Notes under the pieces: model-generated
What the model was told of the DNA's origin: nothing
Databases searched by the model: none
Seen by the model: the letters and a program-made list of their open reading frames with translations, nothing else
Part shown: piece by piece, positions 1 through 7,954 of the stretch
How the letters are laid out: every line of letters begins with the position of its first letter
Numbering within the stretch: the first letter of the stretch is position 1
Assembly: GCA_040772085.1 (NCBI GenBank)
Contig: JAXGYU010000002.1
Coordinates: 45,474-109,473, forward strand
Origin: JAXGMV01 sp040772085
GTDB taxonomy: Bacteria > Chloroflexota > Anaerolineae > Anaerolineales > Anaerolineaceae
Direction of reading: 5' to 3'
DNA: 64,000 nt
Translations under genes and position numbers: made by a program

Positions 1-405
1 GATGACGATGACGTCTTCGAGGCTTTGCGTGCCGGCGCTGTCGGCTACCTGCTCAAGGATGTGCCCTCCGAGAAATTGTTCGAAGCCATCACCTCTGCCG
101 CGCGCGGTGAGTATTTTCTGCAGCCCTCCATCACTGCCAAGGTCGTCTCCGAATTTTCACGCATGGCGCGCGTCAAGCCGCCCGGCGCGCAGCCCCTGCC
201 CGTGCCGCTCTCAGCCCGTGAGATCGAGATTCTCAAGCTGGTGGCGACCGGCGCCAACAACCGGGAGATCTCCGAGGTGCTGGTCATCGCCGAGGGCACG
301 GTCAAAAATCATCTGACCAGCATCCTCTCCAAGCTGGATGCCCGCGACCGCTTCCAGGCGGTCATCAAAGCCCAGCAACTGGGGCTGATAGCACCACAAT
401 CCTGA
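1..405 (+). CDS. NarL/LuxR-family response regulator, C-terminal part (5' truncated)
   Basis: The reading frame is open from the first base of the window, so the start and the phosphoacceptor half of the receiver domain lie outside it. The visible part begins with the last third of a receiver domain: the GAVGYLLKD segment carries the conserved lysine after beta-5 and is followed by helix alpha-5. A LuxR-type helix-turn-helix follows, with LSAREIEILKLVATGANNRE and the recognition helix EGTVKNHLTSILSKL. In this family phosphorylation of the receiver by a sensor kinase controls DNA binding. The partner kinase is not visible; it is probably upstream of the window. The next gene starts 51 bases downstream on the same strand. 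The family call is firm; the target genes are unknown. Confidence 0.93.
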   Translation, partial: DDDDVFEALRAGAVGYLLKDVPSEKLFEAITSAARGEYFLQPSITAKVVSEFSRMARVKPPGAQPLPVPLSAREIEILKLVATGANNREISEVLVIAEGTVKNHLTSILSKLDARDRFQAVIKAQQLGLIAPQS

Positions 406-456
406 CATGGATATGACCGCCTTCACATCACTGACCCGCAAGCGCGTGCTACTATC

Positions 457-1326
457 ATGAGCGAAATGAAACCCCTGCGCATCCCCGAACCGCCCGTCAT
501 CGACGAGGCTATGCAGCGCCGCATCCTGATGTTTGCCGGCATCGGCATCCTGCTCAGCGCGGTGCTGATCCTGGTCGAATCCCAGCTCAAGACCGGCTGG
601 CTGCTTGGCCTGGGCTTGTTCGTCTCGGGTACGCTGCTGCTGGTCGGCGGCGCCTGGATGCGGCGGCGCATCATGCTCTATGCCGGCATCCTCTTTGCCT
701 GCTTCGGGCTGGGTCTGCTGGTTCAGGCGTTTGGATTGAACCTCTTCGAACCGCTGACCCTGGTCGGTGTGCTGCTCGCCAGTTTCGGCGTCGGCTGCCT
801 GCTGATCTTGCTATTCTCGAGGCTGGTGTTCGGCTCAACGGACTGGTGGGCGCTGGTGCCCGCCGCCCTGATCGGCTCGACCGCCATCATCATGATGGTC
901 GGCAGCGGCTGGCCCTATGAATTTGTCTTCGTCGTCTCGGCGCTGGGACTCAGCCTGCTGGCCTGGGGCGTGGCGCGCCGTCTGTTCGGGCTGATCATCC
1001 CGGGCTGCATCCTGCTCAGCATCGGTCCTGCCATCTATTTCGCCTGGGGCACAGGTCAGGTGACCAACCCGCTGGTGCAGACCGGCATCATGCTGGTGTG
1101 GCTGGCGTTCGGGTTCATTCTCATCAGCCTGTTTTCACGCGTGCTGCATCAGGTCTTTATCTGGTGGCCGTTCATCCCGGGCGGCGTGCTGGCGATGGTC
1201 GGCTGGGGCTTATACCTCGGCGGCGATCCCGACCGCGCGGTCGGTTTTATCGGCAACACCGGCTCCATTGGCCTGATCCTGTTTGCCATCTATCTGCTGC
1301 TTCTGCGGCGCGGTATTCACCAGTAA
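457..1326 (+). CDS. Polytopic membrane protein of unknown function
   Basis: A 289-residue protein made almost entirely of hydrophobic segments. About ten membrane helices can be counted from residue 23 onward, separated by very short loops, with a short polar N-terminus (MSEMKPLRIPEPP) and a C-terminus ending in RRGIHQ. No motif of a transporter or enzyme family was recognised. It lies 51 bases after a NarL-type response regulator on the same strand, so the two may be co-transcribed. No strong ribosome binding site is visible ahead of the ATG. A role in envelope stress sensing next to a two-component system is possible, but this rests only on position. Confidence 0.8.
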   Translation: MSEMKPLRIPEPPVIDEAMQRRILMFAGIGILLSAVLILVESQLKTGWLLGLGLFVSGTLLLVGGAWMRRRIMLYAGILFACFGLGLLVQAFGLNLFEPLTLVGVLLASFGVGCLLILLFSRLVFGSTDWWALVPAALIGSTAIIMMVGSGWPYEFVFVVSALGLSLLAWGVARRLFGLIIPGCILLSIGPAIYFAWGTGQVTNPLVQTGIMLVWLAFGFILISLFSRVLHQVFIWWPFIPGGVLAMVGWGLYLGGDPDRAVGFIGNTGSIGLILFAIYLLLLRRGIHQ

Positions 1327-1400
1327 CGTGTAATCCACAACACAGCATTTATCTAATCATGATTAGACTATTCGTGTTTAGATAAACATTGTTTTCTTAA

Positions 1401-1433
1401 AGACTAAACGGCTCGCGCGGAGCCGTTTAGTCT
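1401..1433. terminator. Strong hairpin between convergent genes
   Basis: A perfect 13-bp inverted repeat (AGACTAAACGGCT) encloses a 7-base loop, between the 3' ends of the membrane protein gene and the PPK2 gene. Neither side has a clean run of T, so it is a probable bidirectional terminator rather than a textbook one. Just upstream, 1352-1367 holds a second, perfect 16-bp palindrome (TCTAATCATGATTAGA). Confidence 0.6.
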
Positions 1434-1449
1434 CAAAAGCCATGTCAGG

Positions 1450-2253
1450 TTACTCGACGACCACACCCTCGAGCGGGTCAGATGGCTTGGGGAATTCCAT
1501 CTTGAAGCCTTCCAGAATATCGATCAGCACATCGCTGATCAGCAGGTTGCGATACCATTTTTTATTGGCAGGGATGATGTACCACGGCGCGTATTCGGTG
1601 CTGGTTTTGCTGAGCATTACCTCGTAGGCTTCCGTGTATTCATCCCAGCGCGCGCGTTCCTTCAGATCGCCCAGGCTGAACTTCCATTGCTTGGTCGGGT
1701 CATGCAGCCGCGCTTCCAGCCGTTCCTTCTGCTCATCCTTGTCGATGTGCAGGAAGAATTTGACGATGGTGGTACCTTCGGCGACCAGTGTCTTCTCGAA
1801 GGCGTTGATCTGCTCATAACGCTTCGACCAGACTTCCTCACCCACCAGACCGTGCACGCGCACGACCAGCACATCCTCATACTGGCTGCGGTTGAAGATC
1901 ACCATCTCGCCTTTGCCGGGCGTCTGCTGGTGGATGCGCCACAGATAGTCATGGTCCAGCTCGATCGGCGTCGGCACCTTGAACGATGCGACGCGCACAC
2001 CCTGCGGGTTGACCCCGTCGAACACATGCCGGATCACCCCGTCCTTACCGCTGGTGTCCATGCCCTGCAGGATAATCAGCAGGCGGTGCTTGCGCTCGGC
2101 ATACAATAGCTCCTGCAGCGCTTCCAGTTTGGCGTTCTTCTTCTCGAGCTTGTCCTTGCCCTCTTTCTTTGTGCCGGGGTACAGCCGCTCGTCGTTGGCA
2201 TCCCAGTCAGCCAGCTTGATTTTTGAACCCGGTTTCACGCGATATGTGTCCAT
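1450..2253 (-). CDS. ppk2: Polyphosphate kinase 2 family protein (polyphosphate:nucleotide phosphotransferase)
   Basis: PPK2 enzymes move phosphate between inorganic polyphosphate and AMP, ADP or other nucleotides in the cytoplasm. The 267-residue protein has the family's usual one-domain length. It shows the Walker A loop GMDTSGKDG (about residues 64-72), the downstream HVFDGVNPQGV segment, the Walker B-like region MVIFNRSQYEDVLV (about 117-130) and the lid region KQWKFSLGDLKERARWDEY. The C-terminus keeps APWYIIPANKKWYRNL, typical of the family. The start is supported by an AGGAGGG ribosome binding site just upstream of the ATG. The sequence looks closest to the one-domain class acting on AMP/ADP, but the subclass cannot be fixed by eye. 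It is monocistronic. Confidence 0.95.
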   Translation of the reverse strand: MDTYRVKPGSKIKLADWDANDERLYPGTKKEGKDKLEKKNAKLEALQELLYAERKHRLLIILQGMDTSGKDGVIRHVFDGVNPQGVRVASFKVPTPIELDHDYLWRIHQQTPGKGEMVIFNRSQYEDVLVVRVHGLVGEEVWSKRYEQINAFEKTLVAEGTTIVKFFLHIDKDEQKERLEARLHDPTKQWKFSLGDLKERARWDEYTEAYEVMLSKTSTEYAPWYIIPANKKWYRNLLISDVLIDILEGFKMEFPKPSDPLEGVVVE

Positions 2254-2319
2254 CCTGCCCTCCTCGCCTCGTTGATGTCGATAATGTTTAGATTATACAG
2301 CCCCGCGGCGCGATAGATG

Positions 2320-2460
2320 TAGGGATGGCGCATCAACGCAGCGATCCTGGAAGGACGCGCCATCGGCGAGGGTTGCTCGGTGCCACATGCACCTTTTCGC
2401 TAGCAACATGCGGATGCGGCGTCAGCGTAGCAATCCTGAAAGGATGCCGCATCCCTACGT
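2320..2460. repeat. Two related imperfect palindromic repeat elements
   Basis: The 419-base gap between the PPK2 and beta-lactamase-like genes holds two copies of a related stem-loop element. The first pairs GATGGCGC (2324-2331) with GCGCCATC (2357-2364). The second pairs GGATGCGGC (2412-2420) with GCCGCATCC (2446-2454). Their loops are similar (CAGCGNAGCNATCCTGNAAGGA). A third, degenerate piece (GATGGCGCATCAGCGCAGCGA) occurs near 2534. They look like REP-type dispersed palindromes. No gene is seen in this gap. Confidence 0.6.
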
Positions 2461-2672
2461 CTGTCCGACAATTATCTCTCCTATGAACCAACCATCAACT
2501 TACATCCTGACCTTAATAGACAATCGTTGTTTCGATGGCGCATCAGCGCAGCGATCGATCTATGCATGGCGCATCATCACCCTCGCTGCCCAACCGATTT
2601 GCGCCGCGCGTCAGCATGCCTATAATAAATTCAGGCGCGCATGCCGTGTCAAATCATCATCCTGGAGCAACC

Positions 2673-3590
2673 ATGCCATCCGATCTCGAACAACTTATCC
2701 TGTCCTACATCGAAGAATGCGATTGTGAAATGGGCGTCGCTATCCATCACATCGAAAGCGGCGAAAAGACCTTGATCAATGCCGATAAACTTTACCCGCT
2801 CGCCAGCGTTGTCAAAGTTCCGATCCTCGTCGAAGCCTTCCACCAGATCGCCGACAACCGCCTGCGCCTTGACGACCGCTGGACCGTCACCAAGGATCTC
2901 GGTACCATTGGCTCCGGTCTGCTGCCCTCCTTTGACAACGGCCTCACCCCCACCGTGCGCGACCTGCTGACGCTGATGATCATCATCAGCGATAACACCG
3001 CCACCGACATGCTCTTCGAACGCCTGGGCGTGGAGAATGTCAACCGGCGCATGAAGACCCTCGGACTGACCAACATCCACGTGCCGCACAACCTCAAGGA
3101 ACTCTTCATCGATATGGTGCCCAACATCGATGCCGCCGGCGAGCCCGCTTCCCTCTCCGCCTATACCGCCAAACACGGTGTCCGCAAGGACGGCTGGGCA
3201 TACCGGCGTGATGAGACCAACAACTGCGCCTCCCCGCGCGATATGGCGCGCCTGTTCGAAATGATCTGGTTCAATGAGATGCTGGACAAGACCGCTTGCG
3301 ATCAGATGCTCGACATTCTGCTGCAGCAAACGCTCAACGACCGCATCCCGCGCTACCTGCCGGCCGGCACCCTCGTGGCGCACAAGACCGGCACAATCAA
3401 CAGCATCCGCGATGACTCGGGCATCATATATGCCGGCAAGAATTCGCATGTCATTGTCAGCCTGTTCGCCTGGTGGGATGCCACGCCTACCCTGCAGGAT
3501 CGCTTCCTGATGTATCAGCGTCAGAACGAGATCGATGGCGCCATGGGCAAAATCGCGCTGGCGGCATTCGAGAGATACTATCAGGATTAA
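2673..3590 (+). CDS. Serine hydrolase of the class A beta-lactamase fold
   Basis: The frame is open from 2535, but the ATG at 2673 has a CTGGAG site just upstream and begins the conserved part, giving 305 residues. The three active-site elements are present: S45-V-V-K48 (SxxK, nucleophile and base), S106-D-N108 (SDN loop) and K238-T-G240. An omega-loop-like stretch, RRDETNN..SPRDMARLF around residue 181, offers a glutamate where class A enzymes keep their general base. No signal peptide or lipobox is seen with this start, which is unusual for a true beta-lactamase. A cytoplasmic or atypically exported peptidase/esterase of the same fold is therefore also possible. The fold is certain; antibiotic hydrolysis is not established. 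Confidence 0.85.
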   Translation: MPSDLEQLILSYIEECDCEMGVAIHHIESGEKTLINADKLYPLASVVKVPILVEAFHQIADNRLRLDDRWTVTKDLGTIGSGLLPSFDNGLTPTVRDLLTLMIIISDNTATDMLFERLGVENVNRRMKTLGLTNIHVPHNLKELFIDMVPNIDAAGEPASLSAYTAKHGVRKDGWAYRRDETNNCASPRDMARLFEMIWFNEMLDKTACDQMLDILLQQTLNDRIPRYLPAGTLVAHKTGTINSIRDDSGIIYAGKNSHVIVSLFAWWDATPTLQDRFLMYQRQNEIDGAMGKIALAAFERYYQD

Positions 3591-3609
3591 CTCCTGCTCC
3601 CGGCACAAC

Positions 3610-3649
3610 CTTACAACAAAAACAGCCGTCTGGATCACCAGGCGGCTGT
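3610..3649 (-). terminator. Intrinsic terminator of the protease gene
   Basis: On the minus strand, ACAGCCGCCTGG pairs with CCAGACGGCTGT (one G-U pair, 4-base loop), followed by TTTTTGTTG. It lies just after the stop of the 3668-5590 gene and between convergent genes. Confidence 0.8.
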
Positions 3650-3667
3650 CCCATTCACCACTTCTTC

Positions 3668-5590
3668 TTACTTTTTGCGGACTGAGTAATTGTCGAACCC
3701 AGCCACGAGGTTGCCGTTCTCATAGGTCGAGGCGAAGAACCCCAGATCGCCGCCCTGGAAGGAGCTGTCGGTCGTCTCAGCCAGCTTCAAGCCATTCACC
3801 GCCAGCGTCAGCGTATCGCCGATGCAGGAGCCCGTGATTGTCATCGGCTCATGCAGCGGGATCAGCTCGGAGTACTCCCAGTAGGTCAGGAAGATGTATT
3901 CGTTGTTCTGCCGGCGCCAGATCGAGTAGTAACCGTCCTCGCTGACCTCCAGCCCGTAGAAATTATCCTTGTCCTGGTAGCGGCACAGGATGCCGAAACT
4001 GCCATCCTCAGAGGACTTGACCGGCCTCGCGTCAATCGTCGATTCCGTATCTTCAAAATCTTCATTGAATGAGACCCACATCACCTGATTCGGCACCGTG
4101 ACGGTGATTTGGTATTCGCCATCAATGTAGGCATATCCGCCGGTACTGTCGAATTCGGTCGGCCACCCGGTCGATTTATCTTCGAAGTCATCCTCGTAAT
4201 AAACTTCACCGGTCGCTTCATAGGCCTGCTCAACTGCCTGCCCCAGCTCGACGTTCACCTGTCCAGCCTTGGCAGCGTCTACATAGCTGAGCGCCAGGTT
4301 GATCGGCCGGAGCGCGTTGATAAACCCGCCGGTCGGGATGCACGAGTCATATTCATCGACCATGCCATCGCCATTGGTATCCACCAGACGACGGCAGTCC
4401 GCATATTGGTCCACGCCGCCATAGCCCAACTGGGTCGGGATGCCGACCATCTCACCCTTGCTGTTCACCGCCAGACCACCGCTGTTACCGCCGGCAAAAG
4501 TCGCTGAGGTTTTGATGAAGGCGCGGTTGCCGTACGGCTCCTCAGCGGTAAAGCCGCCCACCCGGCCGTCGGTCAGCGTGATCGTCGTTCCGCCAATGCC
4601 CGGATAACCCAGGATCACCAGCTCATCATTCAGTTGCAGATCGTCGGAGTTGCCGAATTTGACAGCCGGCAGATTGAGCGCAGCCTTGTCAACCGGCTGA
4701 CGGGTCAGGTCTGTTTCAATCTGCAGCACCGCGATATCCATGTAGGAATCAAGCTGCATGATCTTGGCGTGATAGCGCTGTTCGGGCGGCTGATCGGGCG
4801 AGACCGTCATGGCAATCACCAGATCTTTCACGGAAAAGTTCTTGGTATCGGAAACAACATGAGCGTTGGTCAGAATGATGCCATCCGGCGAGACGATCGT
4901 GCCAGAGCCCCACCAGGCCTGCACCAGCTCACCTTCATAATCAACATAAGCCTGGATCTCGACCACCGATTCAAACGGCACGCCGCTGGTCGTTGTGACC
5001 TGCTGTCCTTCTGTGACCGGCGCTTCTGGCTCGGTGCCTGTCTGCGCTGCCGGAGCCTCGGCAACCGCCAGCGTCATCGTGGTGAATTTGCTCTGGCTGC
5101 CCATCAGCGCGGTCACATCAGCAGTCACGGAGCCTGTCTTGATCGGCTTGAGCGTAAAGACCACATCCCTGCTTGCGCCGGGCTCGAGGACCAGATCGAA
5201 CGCATACGTTTTTCCATCGCTCTCATCCTGGGGGGAACTTGTGGGGTTCACACCTGTGACAGCGGCCAGCGAAAGCAATTGGCTGCTGAGCTTGACGCCC
5301 GTGACCGTGGCAGCCTTGCTGCCGGCGTTGGTCAGCGAGACCTTCAGGTCAAATGGCTGTCCCATGCTCACCGGGCCGGATGTTGTGACATTGACATCAA
5401 CGTTCGCCTGTCCGCCCGAGAACAACGTCAGCCCGCCAAATGCCAGAACGGCAATGATGACACCGATGCACAACAGCACCACCGCGATGATGCCGCATGT
5501 CAGCAGCGTTTTATTTTTCTTCGGCGCCGGCTCCATGCCCGGAGGCGTTGAGAGCTGTGGTCCTGGCGTTTGTATTTGATCTTCGATCAT
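3668..5590 (-). CDS. Membrane-anchored trypsin-like serine protease, intact catalytic triad
   Basis: A 640-residue protein in four parts. A cytoplasmic Pro-rich N-terminus leads to one membrane helix (about 28-57). Next comes an Ig/CARDB-like domain (about 62-177), then a trypsin-like domain (about 205-400). The C-terminal region (about 455-640) resembles a concanavalin/laminin-G-like sandwich. The triad is complete: H244 in TNAHVV, D285 in MDIAVL and S370 in GGNSGG. After the protease domain, C399 and C417 flank an EF-hand-like loop (D404-T-N-G-D-G-M-V-D412-E-Y-D415), suggesting a disulfide-closed calcium site. The active domain should face outside the membrane. Two paralogues lie upstream on the same strand, separated by 452 bases of repeats. 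The substrate is unknown. Confidence 0.88.
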   Translation of the reverse strand: MIEDQIQTPGPQLSTPPGMEPAPKKNKTLLTCGIIAVVLLCIGVIIAVLAFGGLTLFSGGQANVDVNVTTSGPVSMGQPFDLKVSLTNAGSKAATVTGVKLSSQLLSLAAVTGVNPTSSPQDESDGKTYAFDLVLEPGASRDVVFTLKPIKTGSVTADVTALMGSQSKFTTMTLAVAEAPAAQTGTEPEAPVTEGQQVTTTSGVPFESVVEIQAYVDYEGELVQAWWGSGTIVSPDGIILTNAHVVSDTKNFSVKDLVIAMTVSPDQPPEQRYHAKIMQLDSYMDIAVLQIETDLTRQPVDKAALNLPAVKFGNSDDLQLNDELVILGYPGIGGTTITLTDGRVGGFTAEEPYGNRAFIKTSATFAGGNSGGLAVNSKGEMVGIPTQLGYGGVDQYADCRRLVDTNGDGMVDEYDSCIPTGGFINALRPINLALSYVDAAKAGQVNVELGQAVEQAYEATGEVYYEDDFEDKSTGWPTEFDSTGGYAYIDGEYQITVTVPNQVMWVSFNEDFEDTESTIDARPVKSSEDGSFGILCRYQDKDNFYGLEVSEDGYYSIWRRQNNEYIFLTYWEYSELIPLHEPMTITGSCIGDTLTLAVNGLKLAETTDSSFQGGDLGFFASTYENGNLVAGFDNYSVRKK

Positions 5591-5746
5591 GAGCTTTTCT
5601 CCCGTTCAAACATTATTTCCCGCGATAAATAACAACCGTATTGTACCTGTTGTCAGGCTCCGTTGTCCAACACATGGACAGGTTGCCTACCGTTTTGGCA
5701 TCATGAAGGCTGCAATGCACGGCGTGCATTAATTCGCGGAGCGCAG

Positions 5747-5975
5747 CGTAGGGCGGATCGCGTTCTTCGATTCGCCATTATCGAAATGTCGGGAACACAA
5801 AACGGTTCCCGACCACCATCTGGCGTAGGGCGGATCGCGTCCTTTGATCCGCCATCATTGAAATGTCGGGAACACAAAACGGTTCCCGACCTACATCTGA
5901 CGTAGGGCGGATCGCGTCCTATGGCTTGTCATCATCATAATGCCGGACACAAAACGGTTCCCGACCTACAGCGGC
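5747..5975. repeat. Three tandem 77-bp repeats with palindromic cores
   Basis: Units start at 5747, 5824 and 5901, so the period is exactly 77 bases; the third is partly diverged. Each carries GTAGGGCGGATCGCGTC..GATCCGCC (a stem on GGCGGATC) and GTCGGGAA..TTCCCGAC (a second stem). Related single copies occur at 19165-19245 and several times in 23050-24370, so this is a dispersed family of this genome. The rest of the 5591-6042 gap holds a hairpin at 5978-6001 (CCGGCGCGA/TCGCGCCGG) and no gene. Confidence 0.85.
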
Positions 5976-6042
5976 ATCCGGCGCGAATGAAATCGCGCCG
6001 GCGAGCGTGCTCATATAACCTGAACCAACCCCCTCGCGGAAA

Positions 6043-7932
6043 CTATCTCACGCTGCGCAGGGTCAGGTTGTCAAAGCCGATCTCGCTATGATCCTGCCCG
6101 CCATCTGACGCAAGGAACGCGGCCCAGCCGCGCTGGAAGCGGCTGTCGGTTGCCTGGATGATCAGCACATCATTAACATAGAACGACAAGTTTTCCCCAA
6201 TGCAACTAGCCCGCAGATGATAGCTTCTGGCATTCGGAATATCCACCGAGCGCAGCAGCGGCTGAACAAATTCAACTTCACCATCCTCGAGCTTGAGCAG
6301 CCCGACATAGCCGGTAGGAAACATTACAAACGTATACCCATTCGCGTCACCGTCACGCCGGCACGAAAGCCCGATCGCCGGATTCACCGTGTTAATCAGG
6401 CTGACATCCACCGACACCTCGGAGTCATCATACATATACCCAAAAGTGACAGTCGTATCCGAATTGCCGTAGGTGCGCAGGACATACATCCCATCCCTGT
6501 ACATTTGCCAGCCATTGCCATCCACTTCGGGGAAATACGTCGAATCGATGGTTGAGAAATCGGTCGAGTACTCAGCCGGCGCGTTGTTGCTGCCAACGTC
6601 CAGATCCAGCACAATGTCGGTATTCGATTCACCAGCCTGGGCTTTGGCGATCATCTCTCTGGCCACATTGATCGGCCGGATAGCGAGCTGACTGCCATAG
6701 GGAGGCGGACACAAGTCCTTCGAGTCAATCACGCGATCGTTATTGGTGTCCAGAGTGCGCTGACAAAATCGCGATTGCGCCGGCTCGGAATAATCGTAGT
6801 CGGTCAGGATGCCAAGCACCTGCCCGTCTTCATCCAGCGCCATTCCACCCACCGACCCATCGGTGAAATTGCTACCTATGCGCAATAGTTTGCCGTCCTG
6901 CAACACTTCCTGGACGGCTACCGCAGCAACTTTCATCGGAAAATCCATATCATAATAGGAAGCGACACGCAGGAATTCCTTGGGCTTGAGCACATCGGAA
7001 TCCCCAAGCGTCGCGTAATCCAGCGGATAGTTGGTCAAATCGATCGGCTTGCCCTCCAGGTTCGTGACGATTTTCAGCACCGCGATATCCAGCTCGGGAT
7101 CGATCTGTATTATTTTTGCGTGCCAGCTCAGGATCGCGACATCATCCTTGTAGCGAGCGGATGAAACGATGATGGCATGCACATTAAAATCCTCGGTCGG
7201 ACTGACAGCCCGTGCTGTCGTCAGGATCAAGCCGTCCGGCGAGACCAGCACGCCATTGGCAGACCAGGCAAATTCGAGCATATCATTCTGGACGACATAG
7301 ATTTGCAGATTCATCAATGCCTGATACGGCACCCTGGAAGTCAGGGATGATGGCGTCACCACGACATCGGGCGTGGCTGACGGCGCGGCTGCCATCACGG
7401 TGGGCGTATACACCGGCGTGGGCTGGCGGGAGACAAGCAGATCAATCGGCGCGGAAGCGATACCACCATCACTCAGGCGCACGCTTACATGTCCGCCATA
7501 ACCGCCTGTCAGCCTGGGAGTGATGATGAACGCGACTGTCGCTTCTCTGCCGGCATCGATGCGCAACTGCATCGGCACAATTGTTTTGATACCTTCGCGC
7601 CGGATCTCCGCGCTGGCTTTGGGCGTCACCGAAACCAACTCCCCATCCGCCAGCAGGCTGTTCGACAACTCCAGCTCGCTGACTGTCACCGCGAACCGGC
7701 TGCGATTGGAGATCGTGAGCGTGACGTCAAAACTGGTCCCTGCCTGTGTGGTCGCCACTCGCTCTACAACCACCCGCACATTGCTGGCGCTCAGTCCAGG
7801 CAGCCATAGCTTACCCATCTGCCATAATCCGTAAATCGTGCCGGCGATGACCAGCAATACCGTCACCAGCACAAGCCAGAGCCGTTTGCGCTTTCTGGGC
7901 GGGTTGTTCAAAGGTAGCGATTCTTCGTCCAT
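6043..7932 (-). CDS. Trypsin-like membrane protein, predicted pseudoprotease (His and Ser lost)
   Basis: This is a paralogue of 3668-5590 with the same order: N-terminal anchor (about 18-37), Ig-like domain, trypsin-like domain and C-terminal sandwich. The ATG at 7932 is chosen because it follows a clear AGGAGAAT site and lies 22 bases after the previous gene's stop; an upstream extension would run into that gene. Aligned by eye, the catalytic histidine of NAHVV is replaced (TARAV, R241) and the serine of GGNSGG is replaced (DGSVGG, V361). The aspartate remains (D282 in LDIAVL). The EF-hand-like loop is degraded (DTNNDRVIDSKD lacks the central glycine), but both flanking cysteines stay. It is probably not a protease but a binding or regulatory partner. 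Length 629. Confidence 0.85.
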   Translation of the reverse strand: MDEESLPLNNPPRKRKRLWLVLVTVLLVIAGTIYGLWQMGKLWLPGLSASNVRVVVERVATTQAGTSFDVTLTISNRSRFAVTVSELELSNSLLADGELVSVTPKASAEIRREGIKTIVPMQLRIDAGREATVAFIITPRLTGGYGGHVSVRLSDGGIASAPIDLLVSRQPTPVYTPTVMAAAPSATPDVVVTPSSLTSRVPYQALMNLQIYVVQNDMLEFAWSANGVLVSPDGLILTTARAVSPTEDFNVHAIIVSSARYKDDVAILSWHAKIIQIDPELDIAVLKIVTNLEGKPIDLTNYPLDYATLGDSDVLKPKEFLRVASYYDMDFPMKVAAVAVQEVLQDGKLLRIGSNFTDGSVGGMALDEDGQVLGILTDYDYSEPAQSRFCQRTLDTNNDRVIDSKDLCPPPYGSQLAIRPINVAREMIAKAQAGESNTDIVLDLDVGSNNAPAEYSTDFSTIDSTYFPEVDGNGWQMYRDGMYVLRTYGNSDTTVTFGYMYDDSEVSVDVSLINTVNPAIGLSCRRDGDANGYTFVMFPTGYVGLLKLEDGEVEFVQPLLRSVDIPNARSYHLRASCIGENLSFYVNDVLIIQATDSRFQRGWAAFLASDGGQDHSEIGFDNLTLRSVR

Positions 7933-7954
7933 ATTCTCCTGAGCGCGGCCGGCA

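Noticed and set aside
4634..5551. Long open frame of 305 codons on the plus strand
   Set aside because: It is antisense to the protease gene, has no ribosome binding site and its translation has no recognisable pattern; shadow of a real gene.
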